From the NCBI GenBank assembly GCA_934148875.1, contig CAKPDJ010000030.1, positions 1 through 16,772 on the forward strand: a DNA stretch of 16,772 nt, read 5' to 3'. Below, in pieces: positions 7,267 to 14,067 of the stretch (the first letter of the stretch is position 1; each line of letters begins with the position of its first letter). Origin of the DNA: an uncultured Bacilli bacterium. Lineage in GTDB: Bacteria; Bacillota_I; Bacilli_A; RF39; UBA660. The notes under the pieces are model-generated. The model saw nothing but the letters and a program-made list of their open reading frames with translations. It was not told the DNA's origin and did not search any database. A program made the translations under genes and the position numbers.

Positions 7267-9624
7267 ATGGCTAATTTAATTCTTCCTGTGTTAGTATTAA
7301 GTGATACTGTTCTTTTACCTTCTAACGAAATTCGTGCTGATTTTGATTCTAATTTAGAAAAAAAATTATTTTCATTGGCAGAGGGATATTATAACAGTAG
7401 TCTTTTAATAGTTCATGATAGTTTTGATAATAACCAAACTATAGATGTTGATAATCTTCCTAAAGTTGGAATTGTTGGTTTGATTAAATTACGTCTTGAT
7501 ATGCCAAATGGCAAAACAAAGATAGTTATTTTAGGAGAAAGAAGAGTAAAGATCGTTAAATATCAGCAATCCGAACAAGTTTTAGAAGCCGAAATAGAAG
7601 AAATAGAGGACGTTATTTCTTCAGAAGATAATTTGGCTTACGGAAGAAGTCTTTATAAAAAAACAGAAGATTATTATGAAGTTAGTGATTTCAATGAGAA
7701 CTTTATAAATAATCTTAATAAGATAGAAGGTTTAACCGATTTAACAGATTTTATCGCATCACAAATACCTATTTCCCTTACTAGACGAAGAGAGTATGTT
7801 TTGGAAACATCTGCAGTTAAAAGAAGTGAGATGATTATTCAGGATATTAACAAAGATTTAGAAATAGCTAAGTTAGAAAAACAAATTGATGATAGATTAT
7901 CTTATGAAATAGAGAAAAGTCAAAAAGAATATGTTTTGCGTGAAAAAATTAGAATTATTAAAGAAGAACTTGGTGATATTAATGATAAAGATTCTGAGAT
8001 TAATGATTTGAGAGTAAAAATTAATAATCTTAAGTGCAATAAAAAAGTTAAGGATAGACTATATTTAGAACTTAATCGTTATGAAGCTATGACACCAAAT
8101 GCACCAGAAGTTGGGATGCTTAGAAATTATATTGATTGGTTGATTGATTTACCATGGAATAAGTATACTAAAGATAATAATGATTTAAATATGGTAAAAA
8201 AAGTACTTGATTCTTCACATTTTGGTCTTGAACAGGTTAAACAGAGAATAGTTGAATATTTAGCTGTTAAGAAGAACACTAATAATTTAAAAAGTCCAAT
8301 TATTTGTTTAGTTGGTCCTCCAGGTGTTGGTAAAACTACTTTAGCTAAAAGTATTGCTGATAGTTTAAATCGTAAGTGTACTAAAATATCAGTTGGGGGA
8401 ATTAATGATGAAGCTGAAATAGTTGGACATAGAAGGACATATGTTGGTGCTGCTCCTGGTCTTATTATTCAGGGAATGAAAAAAGCAGGCAGTTCTAACC
8501 CGGTATTTATAATAGATGAAATAGATAAAATGACTAAAGATATTAAAGGAGATCCTGCTAGTAGTTTATTAGAAATATTAGATCCAGAACAAAATAAAAA
8601 TTTTTCAGATCATTATATTGAGGAAGAATTCGACTTAAGTCAAGTAATGTTTATTACAACAGCTAATTATTATGAGCAAATTCCTACTGAATTAAGAGAT
8701 CGTTTGGAAATAATTGAGTTATCTTCTTATACTGAATATGAAAAACTTGATATAGCTAATAGTTATTTAATTCCTAGAGAGTTAAAAGAACATGGTTTAA
8801 AAAAGGAAGAAGTAAGCTTTAGTGATGAAGTTATTCTGACAATGATTCGTTCTTATACAAAAGAAGCAGGGGTTCGTGAGTTATCACGTAATTTAGCTAC
8901 GGTTTTAAGAAAAATAGTAAAAGAAAAAATGCTTGGTGTTGGAAAAGATTATTATAGTATTACAGATTATAATATAGAAAAATATCTTGGTAAAAAGAAA
9001 TATCAGTGGACAGATGTTGATATTATTGAACATGTTGGTGTAGTAAATGGATTGGCCTATACTCCATATGGTGGTGATACTTTACCAATTGAAGCAGTCT
9101 ATTTTCCAGGAAAAGGAAATATTATTCTTACTGGTAGTCTTGGTGAAGTTATGAAAGAGTCTGCTAATTTAGCACTAGATTACATAAAGGCTAATTATGA
9201 TAAATTTGGGATTGATTATTCTATTTTTGAAAACAAAGATATTCATATTCATGTACCTGAAGGGGCTATTCCTAAAGATGGACCAAGTGCTGGTGTCACA
9301 TTAACTACTACCTTGATTTCACTTCTTACTAATACCAGTATACATACTAATGTTGCTATGACTGGTGAAATGACTTTAAGAGGTAAAGTATTGGCAATAG
9401 GTGGATTAAAAGAAAAGGTAATTGGTGCACATCGTAACGGTATTCGTACTATTTTTATTCCTAGCAGTAATGCTAAAGATTTGGATGATATACCTGAAGA
9501 TATCAAAAAAGAAATAAAATTTATTTTGGTAGATCGTTATATGGATATTTACCATGTCTTGTTCAAAAAAAAGAGAGGTAGAAAGAAAAATGACCCAAGA
9601 AATATTAGATTGCTTGTTGATTAA
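7267..9624 (+). CDS. lon: ATP-dependent protease Lon (LonA type)
   Basis: Lon unfolds and degrades damaged and regulatory proteins in the cytoplasm as a hexamer. The 785 residues match LonA (774-784). The N-terminal substrate domain (about 1-200) begins with LPVLVLSDTVLLP, the usual Lon opening, followed by a coiled region (about 195-300). The AAA+ module has Walker A GPPGVGKT (350-357), Walker B VFIIDEIDKM (413-422), sensor 1 TTAN (464-467) and sensor 2 GVREL (535-539). The C-terminal protease domain has the Ser-Lys dyad, S674 in KDGPSAGVT and K717 in GGLKEKVIGAHR. No membrane segments are present, so it is not LonB. The start has AAGGAGG (7252-7258). The last residues are basic (KKKRGRKK), and its end overlaps the next gene by 35 bases. 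Confidence 0.98.
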   Translation: MANLILPVLVLSDTVLLPSNEIRADFDSNLEKKLFSLAEGYYNSSLLIVHDSFDNNQTIDVDNLPKVGIVGLIKLRLDMPNGKTKIVILGERRVKIVKYQQSEQVLEAEIEEIEDVISSEDNLAYGRSLYKKTEDYYEVSDFNENFINNLNKIEGLTDLTDFIASQIPISLTRRREYVLETSAVKRSEMIIQDINKDLEIAKLEKQIDDRLSYEIEKSQKEYVLREKIRIIKEELGDINDKDSEINDLRVKINNLKCNKKVKDRLYLELNRYEAMTPNAPEVGMLRNYIDWLIDLPWNKYTKDNNDLNMVKKVLDSSHFGLEQVKQRIVEYLAVKKNTNNLKSPIICLVGPPGVGKTTLAKSIADSLNRKCTKISVGGINDEAEIVGHRRTYVGAAPGLIIQGMKKAGSSNPVFIIDEIDKMTKDIKGDPASSLLEILDPEQNKNFSDHYIEEEFDLSQVMFITTANYYEQIPTELRDRLEIIELSSYTEYEKLDIANSYLIPRELKEHGLKKEEVSFSDEVILTMIRSYTKEAGVRELSRNLATVLRKIVKEKMLGVGKDYYSITDYNIEKYLGKKKYQWTDVDIIEHVGVVNGLAYTPYGGDTLPIEAVYFPGKGNIILTGSLGEVMKESANLALDYIKANYDKFGIDYSIFENKDIHIHVPEGAIPKDGPSAGVTLTTTLISLLTNTSIHTNVAMTGEMTLRGKVLAIGGLKEKVIGAHRNGIRTIFIPSSNAKDLDDIPEDIKKEIKFILVDRYMDIYHVLFKKKRGRKKNDPRNIRLLVD

Positions 9625-10294
9625 AGCCCAATTTATATTATTAACAACTGAAGAATTACTTGATAAAATGAAAACTGAGGAATATTTTGCGATATATTGT
9701 GATGTTATCTGTAATATTATGGAACATGATGGTTTCTTTTATGTAAATGGTGATATTGTTAAAAAGTTAGATGATATAGTAAATTATAAACGATTTGATT
9801 GTAAGCATTCTTCTGAAGTTGTTGCTGATATTAATGAAATGATAGGAGTTATTAACTGTTATAGGTCACTAAGTGATGATAATAAAAAGTTCAATACTAA
9901 AACTTGGATTAAACAGCAGATTGATATTAGAAAGTTACCATATAGGAGTAGCCAATATAGTATAGAAAGTATTTATCAAATTTTGGTTAATGAACATTAT
10001 TATGCGGATATTATAATAAATAAAAACACAAGCGCACGAATAGCTAATCCTTTCTATTTATTAGGAACTATTAATATGCTTATTAATCAATATCTAGATG
10101 TGTTTACTGATGGTGATATATTATCATACTGTTATTCATTGGCACTTACTCTTCAAGATAAAGTTTTTCCTAAACGATATAGACTTTATTCTAAAATGGC
10201 AAAGGATGTTATGCATAGTTTAGATGAGATAGAAGAACGACTACAACTAAATGTTCCCCAAAAATGTAAATTTAATATAGAAAAAGGAAATTAA
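9590..10294 (+). CDS. Uncharacterised 234-residue protein overlapping the end of lon
   Basis: No family is recognised. The protein appears largely alpha-helical and soluble, with amphipathic segments (for example 1-45 and 150-215), five cysteines scattered singly (residues 8, 37, 41, 71, 90 and a later one at 181 make six with 226 beyond) and no signal peptide. There are no nucleotide-binding or nuclease motifs. It lacks the G1-G4 GTPase motifs of YsxC/EngB, the protein that follows lonA in Bacillus. The ATG at 9590 is chosen because AGAGAGGT lies 10-17 bases upstream; an ATG at 9554 has no such site. The 35-base overlap with lon implies translational coupling, and the gene is followed by spoVID-like and ysxE-like genes. 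Its place between a protease and spore genes hints at a sporulation or quality-control role, but this is guilt by association only. Confidence 0.78.
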   Translation: MTQEILDCLLIKAQFILLTTEELLDKMKTEEYFAIYCDVICNIMEHDGFFYVNGDIVKKLDDIVNYKRFDCKHSSEVVADINEMIGVINCYRSLSDDNKKFNTKTWIKQQIDIRKLPYRSSQYSIESIYQILVNEHYYADIIINKNTSARIANPFYLLGTINMLINQYLDVFTDGDILSYCYSLALTLQDKVFPKRYRLYSKMAKDVMHSLDEIEERLQLNVPQKCKFNIEKGN

Positions 10295-10318
10295 TTAGTC
10301 TTTTTTCTTTTTTTTTAC
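10280..10318 (+). terminator. Weak possible terminator between the unknown gene and spoVID
   Basis: AAAAAG (10281-10286) can pair with CTTTTT (10300-10305) around a 13-base loop, followed by a long T-rich run to 10317. The stem is all A-T apart from one pair, so efficiency is doubtful and readthrough into the spore genes is possible. Confidence 0.35.
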
Positions 10319-10346
10319 ATATGATTTAACAGAAAAGAGGGATTTT

Positions 10347-11120
10347 ATGAAAAAGGTTGTGCCTTTTACAAAAACTATTACTTTTAAAACTATGATAGCT
10401 GAAGTAACTGATATTGAAGTTACTCATAATTTATCACTAAAAGATAATCATCAAATAAGTGGAGATATTTTGGTAGATGGTCGTTATAAAATGACAGATG
10501 CTAGCCAAATAGAAGAGGAATTTCATTATAAGTTACCATTTGTAATAGAAGTTGATTCTAAATATAATTTAGATGATTTAGAAATTTCAATTGGAGATTT
10601 TTATTTTGAAATAATAAATGAAGAAGACTTAAAAATTAATGTAGAAGTTGACATGGATGGATTAAAAGAAAATAAAATTGAACAGGAAGTGCTAGAAAGA
10701 GCAGAAGTCTTAAATGATGAAAACGAATCTTTAGAAGAAGAAAATGAGGTAGCTATGCCAATTCCTACTGAAGTTACAGAAACAAAACAAAAATTTGAAT
10801 TTACTGATAGTAATGACAATAATCCATTAGAAAAATTAGAACAAGAAATTAAGAGTGATTTACAAATTAATAATATAGATAAGTCTATCGAGACTAAAAA
10901 GGTTGTTAATGCTACTAGTGTTAGTTCAATTTTTTCATCTATTGCTTCTAATGAAGAAACTTTTTCTACCTACTATGTTTATATAGTAAGAGAAGCTGAT
11001 ACAGTTGATACAATTTTAGATAAATATCAAATTACTCGTGAATTACTACAAAGTTATAATGATTTAGATGATATAAAAATTGGTAGTAAATTAATAATAC
11101 CATGTACTAATAATGAATAA
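10347..11120 (+). CDS. spoVID: SpoVID-like spore morphogenetic protein with C-terminal LysM domain
   Basis: SpoVID helps the spore coat encase the forespore, working with SpoIVA. This 257-residue protein has the same layout as SpoVID but is shorter than the roughly 575-residue Bacillus protein. An N-terminal beta-rich domain (about 8-100) is followed by an acidic Glu/Asp/Asn-rich low-complexity linker (about 105-205). A C-terminal LysM domain (about 210-252) has YIVREADTVDTILDKYQI and IKIGSKLIIP. There is no signal peptide, as expected for a protein acting in the mother cell. The start is preceded by AAGAGGG (10335-10341). CATATGAT at 10319-10326 resembles a sigma-E -10 box, but no convincing -35 was found. 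The next gene is YsxE-like, the same pairing and order as in Bacillus, which is the main support. A general LysM protein is the alternative. Confidence 0.72.
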   Translation: MKKVVPFTKTITFKTMIAEVTDIEVTHNLSLKDNHQISGDILVDGRYKMTDASQIEEEFHYKLPFVIEVDSKYNLDDLEISIGDFYFEIINEEDLKINVEVDMDGLKENKIEQEVLERAEVLNDENESLEEENEVAMPIPTEVTETKQKFEFTDSNDNNPLEKLEQEIKSDLQINNIDKSIETKKVVNATSVSSIFSSIASNEETFSTYYVYIVREADTVDTILDKYQITRELLQSYNDLDDIKIGSKLIIPCTNNE

Positions 11121-12006
11121 TCAGCAAATATTTGAACACTATAATATAAAACCTGTTTCCATAAAAAAGGTTGGTTCTGCTACTATTATCACAACTAATG
11201 ATAAAAAATATGTAATGAAAAATAGAAATAAAAATCAAGAATTTTTTAATTACTTAGCCATTCGTAATTTTAATAATTTTCCTAATTTATATTCTAGTCC
11301 TACTGATAAGATAGAACTAATGGACTATATTGATGAACAAACTACACCTAAAGAGCAAAAAATAGAGGATTTAATATATTTAACTAGTATTTTACATACT
11401 AAAACTACTTTCTATAAAAACACTGATTTAGATTCAGTTAAAGAAGTTTATGAGAATACTATAGACATTAATAATGAATTATATAATTATTATAATAATA
11501 TTCAAGATATGATTGAGATGGAAGTATATATGTCACCAGCTAATTATCTATTAATTAGAAATATTTCTATTATATATTTGGCACTTAGAAAAAGTAGGGA
11601 ATATATTGAAAAATGGTATGGTATTATGAAAGAAGAACAGAAAATGAGGTATGTCTATATTCATGGTAACTTAAAAGATGAACATTTAAGAGAAAGTAAT
11701 GATTTATATTTAATTAGTTGGGATAAATCAAGAATAGATTTACCTATATATGATTTAGAAATATTATATAAAAATAGTTTTTTAGATATTTCTTTAGATA
11801 AAATGTTAGAGATATATGAGTTAAAATATCCATTAAAAAAAGAAGAACTATATTTATTAATAGCTCAACTTCTTTTACCTGATAAAATTGATTTTAATTT
11901 AGCAGAATACACAAAAACTAAACAAATAACTAATATGGTTTTATATATTAATCAAATATTATCATATTTAGAAAATAATACGAATAAAGCCAATTATAAC
12001 ACATAA
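11113..12006 (+). CDS. ysxE: YsxE/CotS-like spore coat protein, degenerate kinase fold
   Basis: A 297-residue protein resembling the CotS/YsxE branch of aminoglycoside-phosphotransferase-like folds, which are spore coat components. The N-lobe has KKVGSATIITTNDKKYVMK, with K36 in the ATP-lysine position. The C-lobe has YVYIHGNLKDEHL (180-192), aligned with the HGD-L-x-x-x-N catalytic loop, where the Asp and Asn are replaced. LYLISWDKSRIDLPIYDLEIL (198-218) follows, with D204 in the metal-binding position. The altered catalytic loop suggests little or no kinase activity. Its ATG lies inside the end of the spoVID-like gene (8-base overlap) and has no Shine-Dalgarno site, so translation is probably coupled. 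In Bacillus, spoVID-ysxE-valS is the order; here valS also lies downstream. The 3' end overlaps a convergent minus-strand gene by 39 bases. Confidence 0.72.
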   Translation: MNNQQIFEHYNIKPVSIKKVGSATIITTNDKKYVMKNRNKNQEFFNYLAIRNFNNFPNLYSSPTDKIELMDYIDEQTTPKEQKIEDLIYLTSILHTKTTFYKNTDLDSVKEVYENTIDINNELYNYYNNIQDMIEMEVYMSPANYLLIRNISIIYLALRKSREYIEKWYGIMKEEQKMRYVYIHGNLKDEHLRESNDLYLISWDKSRIDLPIYDLEILYKNSFLDISLDKMLEIYELKYPLKKEELYLLIAQLLLPDKIDFNLAEYTKTKQITNMVLYINQILSYLENNTNKANYNT

Positions 12007-12186
12007 CATCAATATAAAAATTAAGAAAGCATTAAATCTAGTAGTAATGAAGATAGTAAATAAAACTTGCCACATGAGTATTATTAATAATGAAAATAGA
12101 CATCCCATATACCATAAACTACTTCGTCTTTTTACTTTACATGCTTCACATCGACAGAAGAAACCATGTCCTTTTTGTTTAAACAT
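11968..12186 (-). CDS. Small membrane protein with an N-terminal Cys cluster
   Basis: A 72-residue minus-strand frame. It begins MFKQKGHGFFCRCEACKVKRR, a basic, Cys-containing head (C11, C13, C16) that could bind a metal together with H7 or another protein. Two hydrophobic helices follow (about 24-49 and 52-72) with a short polar turn (TTRFNA). No family is recognised. It is supported as a real gene by AGGTGA five bases before the ATG (12184-12186 on the plus strand), by its strongly non-random composition, and by being the only open frame in this stretch. An alternative GTG start at 12195 falls inside the Shine-Dalgarno site. The last 39 bases overlap the end of the ysxE-like gene tail to tail. 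The start codon and Shine-Dalgarno lie in a 10-bp hairpin (12181-12213). No convincing promoter was seen on this strand. Confidence 0.6.
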   Translation of the reverse strand: MFKQKGHGFFCRCEACKVKRRSSLWYMGCLFSLLIILMWQVLFTIFITTRFNAFLIFILMLCVIIGFIRIIF

Positions 12187-12222
12187 ATACTTCACCTAGT
12201 TTAGTATATGTTTTTATATTTT
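12181..12222 (+). terminator. Hairpin: plus-strand terminator of the spoVID-ysxE unit, also covering the minus-strand start site
   Basis: A perfect 10-bp stem, AAACATATAC (12181-12190) with GTATATGTTT (12204-12213), has a 13-base loop and a T-rich tail (TTTTTATATTTT) on the plus strand. On the minus strand the same hairpin has AGGTGA in the loop and the ATG of the small gene in its 3' arm. Confidence 0.7.
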
Positions 12223-12224
12223 AT

Positions 12225-12253
12225 TTGACATTCATTGAGTCAATATCTATAAT
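12225..12253 (+). promoter_or_regulatory. Perfect consensus sigma-A promoter
   Basis: TTGACA (12225-12230), 17 bases and TATAAT (12248-12253), both boxes fully consensus. It lies 22 bases before the ATG of the 87-residue gene. Confidence 0.9.
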
Positions 12254-12275
12254 AATTGTACACGAGGTAGTATAT

Positions 12276-12539
12276 ATGAAAAAGAAAAAAGAAAAAGTAA
12301 TTAAAAATTTATATATAGGTGATATATATGAATGTGTATCATTAGTTAGGACTGAAAATAGTTTAGTTATGCATACTACAATTAAAGAAGCTAATCAGGA
12401 GATAGCTGAAACTACAGATGGCAGTTATATGAGATTTAGCGATTATATAAGTGGTGAAAATAGGGAGTTATTACTTAGTCCAGAATATGAAAGAGATTTA
12501 TTTATTAATAAGAGTTATTTAAAAAAGATTAACTTATAA
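12276..12539 (+). CDS. Uncharacterised 87-residue protein
   Basis: A small soluble protein starting MKKKKEKVIKNLYIGDIYECV. The N-terminus is very basic, the middle mixed (YECVSLVRTENSLVMHTTIKEA) and the rest acidic with MRFSDYISGENRELLLSPEYE. One cysteine is present; there are no membrane segments and no recognised family. The ATG at 12276 has GAGG (12264-12267) eight bases upstream and sits about 15 bases after the expected transcription start of a perfect promoter. An earlier in-frame TTG at 12225 lies in the promoter itself and is rejected. The gene is a monocistronic unit between the spore genes and the valS operon. Its final bases and stop codon are tandemly duplicated. Confidence 0.75.
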   Translation: MKKKKEKVIKNLYIGDIYECVSLVRTENSLVMHTTIKEANQEIAETTDGSYMRFSDYISGENRELLLSPEYERDLFINKSYLKKINL

Positions 12540-12563
12540 ATTAAAAAAAGATTAACTTATAAA
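12519..12563 (+). repeat. Tandem duplication across the stop codon of the 87-residue gene
   Basis: Two adjacent copies of a 22/23-base unit (12519-12540 and 12541-12563) differ only by one extra A in the A run. The unit covers the last codons (K-K-I-N-L) and the TAA, so the second copy is downstream and untranslated. Confidence 0.92.
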
Positions 12564-12570
12564 TAATAAA

Positions 12571-12599
12571 TTTACTTTTTAGTAAAATTATAATATAAT
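12571..12599 (+). promoter_or_regulatory. Promoter of the T-box/valS operon
   Basis: TTTACT (12571-12576), 17 bases and TATAAT (12594-12599) lie directly before the T-box leader. TTTACT can also pair with AGTAAA (12581-12586), a short hairpin that may help end the preceding transcript. Confidence 0.7.
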
Positions 12600-12604
12600 A
12601 ATTT

Positions 12605-12830
12605 TAGTTGTTATGGTGAAATCGAGGTATTTATAGGATTTTTATAGAGAACTTATGGATGGTGGAAATAAGTATATGAATATAAATATGTAGCGATGGA
12701 GTATAATTAGTGAAATTAGTAGCTAGTTACGGGTGATTCCGTTATTAAGTAATTGAGGGTATTCTTTTTGAATGAATTAAGGTGGTACCGCGGGTTTGCT
12801 CGTCCTTATTATGTAAGGAGGAGTTTTTTT
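12605..12830 (+). promoter_or_regulatory. T-box riboswitch leader, valine specific
   Basis: T-box leaders sense uncharged tRNA and allow readthrough when the amino acid is scarce. The conserved T-box AAGGTGGTACCGCGGG is at 12779-12794; UGGU (12783-12786) would pair with the ACCA end of tRNA-Val. Stem I is recognisable: ATCG (12621-12624) with CGAT (12694-12697), TATTTAT (12628-12634) with ATAAATA (12682-12688), the AGAGA bulge (12646-12650) and apical stem ACTTA/TAAGT (12651-12655, 12669-12673). The open 3' side of the lower internal loop reads TGTAG, giving GUA (12690-12692), a valine codon, as specifier candidate. A short stem III, ACGG/CCGT, lies at 12729-12742. The leader fills the nearly 300-base gap before the HD gene. 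Confidence 0.95.
12799..12830 (+). terminator. T-box terminator whose 3' arm contains the ribosome-binding site
   Basis: CTCGTCCTTA (12799-12808) pairs with TAAGGAGGAG (12814-12823) with one G-G mismatch and a short loop, followed by seven T (12824-12830). It competes with the antiterminator formed by the T-box. AAGGAGG in the 3' arm is also the Shine-Dalgarno of the HD gene, whose ATG is at 12831. Confidence 0.9.
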
Positions 12831-13583
12831 ATGTATGAAGAAGCTAGATTAGCATTTGAAAATTATATGATTAATTATGATAGGAATAATTATTTAATTG
12901 CTCTTAAGTATACGCATACCTATAAAGTTGTTGATTTAATGGCCGAACTTGCTTTTAGATTAAATTTAGATAGCGAGCATTTAGAGCTTGCTAAAGTTAT
13001 AGGATTACTTCATGATATTGGTAGATTTGAACAAATAAGAAAATTTAATGTTATATCAGATAAAGCTACTGATACTGATCATGCTAATGAATCTTGTGTA
13101 TATCTTTTTGATAATAATCATATTAGGGATTTTGTAAAGGATGATAAATATGATTCTATTATAAAAAAGGCTATATATAATCATAATAAATTAAAAATAG
13201 AAAATGGTTTAAATGAGGAAGAACTTAAATATGCTAAGATGATTAGAGATATGGATAAAGTAGATATTTATAGAGTTTTTGCTACTAATTATACTGAAAG
13301 GTTTAATGCTAATGAGGTAACTGAAGAAGTGTTAAAGAATTTTAGTTTACATAAATCTATTGATAATGATTTGATTAAAACAGATACTGATAAAACGGTT
13401 ACTAGATTGGCTTTTATATTTGATATTAATTATGATGAGAGTTTAGATATATTAGTTGGTACAGATAATTTTGATTTGTATTTAGCTACTGTTGATGTTG
13501 ATTCTAGTAGTGAAAAGTTATGGAGAAAATTAAGAGAAGTTTGTTTTGACATAATTAATAGAGGAGTTAATAGTGATGAGTAA
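12831..13583 (+). CDS. HD-domain hydrolase, first gene of the valS T-box operon
   Basis: A 250-residue cytoplasmic protein of the HD phosphohydrolase superfamily. The metal ligands are visible: H29 in KYTHTYKVV, H61-D62 in GLLHDIGRFEQ, and D140 or D142 in MIRDMDKVD. The segment TDTDHANESCVYLF (81-94) supplies a further His (H84), as in HD enzymes that bind two metals. The C-terminal third is helical without a second recognised domain. The substrate is unknown; nucleotides, phosphorylated metabolites or phosphodiesters are all possible, and it is not RelA/SpoT-like in length or domains. The start directly follows the T-box terminator, using AAGGAGG 9 bases upstream. Being cotranscribed with valS, it should rise when charged tRNA-Val runs low. 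Confidence 0.85.
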   Translation: MYEEARLAFENYMINYDRNNYLIALKYTHTYKVVDLMAELAFRLNLDSEHLELAKVIGLLHDIGRFEQIRKFNVISDKATDTDHANESCVYLFDNNHIRDFVKDDKYDSIIKKAIYNHNKLKIENGLNEEELKYAKMIRDMDKVDIYRVFATNYTERFNANEVTEEVLKNFSLHKSIDNDLIKTDTDKTVTRLAFIFDINYDESLDILVGTDNFDLYLATVDVDSSSEKLWRKLREVCFDIINRGVNSDE

Positions 13584-13619
13584 TTGTGTTAATGGTAGTG
13601 AATAAGGAAGGTAATAGTA

Positions 13620-14066
13620 ATGAATGATAGAGGTACATTATGGATAATTCCTGATGAAAAACAAATAATTCAACCGTTATTTAAGAAAAAAATTGGTGAG
13701 GGTATTAGTCATACTAGTAAGATGAAAGAGTTTGTTGATACTTATCATATAGATTTAAATTTTAGTGACAATGACTATCATGAAGCACCTTGTATGATTG
13801 CTGGAAGTGGTCATTTAGTTATAAAATCAGATGATGATGTTTCACAGTTAATATTTTATATTCCAGAATTAGTTACTGATAGGCAAATAGAGTTTTTAAT
13901 TGAAAATCAGATGGAATTTTCAAAATATCAAGTTGTAGACGGATATTCTATGATTTATTTAGGTGAAGATGGTGTTGCTTGGAAAACATTACATGGGATT
14001 AGTGAAATATTAGCAGAAATGAATAAGAAGAATAGAGTTGAAAATAAAAATAGAGGAGGAAGATAA
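13620..14066 (+). CDS. Uncharacterised 148-residue protein between the HD gene and valS
   Basis: No family is recognised. The protein opens MNDRGTLWIIPDEKQIIQPLF, has a His-containing middle (HTSKMKEFVDTYHIDL, DYHEAPCMIAGSGHLVI) and then alternating hydrophobic stretches (QLIFYIPELV, YSMIYLG). It ends in a basic, Asn-rich tail (NKKNRVENKNRGGR). It looks like a small mixed alpha/beta soluble protein without signal peptide or membrane segment. AAGGAAGG (13604-13611) lies eight bases before the ATG. Thirty-six bases separate it from the HD gene and one base from valS, so it is part of the T-box operon. The end of the gene carries the valS ribosome-binding site, which explains the purine-rich tail codons. 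Confidence 0.82.
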   Translation: MNDRGTLWIIPDEKQIIQPLFKKKIGEGISHTSKMKEFVDTYHIDLNFSDNDYHEAPCMIAGSGHLVIKSDDDVSQLIFYIPELVTDRQIEFLIENQMEFSKYQVVDGYSMIYLGEDGVAWKTLHGISEILAEMNKKNRVENKNRGGR

Positions 14067-14067
14067 T

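Noticed and set aside
12678..12684. GAA-UAU-A as a tyrosine specifier in the T-box
   Set aside because: It resembles the usual specifier context, but it lies in a paired segment only a few pairs from the AGAGA bulge, and the operon encodes valS. GUA at 12690-12692 fits position and identity better.
12753..12830. Upstream extension of the HD protein to a TTG at 12753
   Set aside because: The extension would translate the T-box antiterminator and terminator; the ATG at 12831 has AAGGAGG and is the natural start.
14038..14067. Upstream extension of valS
   Set aside because: The extra residues would come from the ribosome-binding region and the end of the preceding gene; the ATG at 14068 has GAGGAGG and matches the usual ValRS N-terminus.
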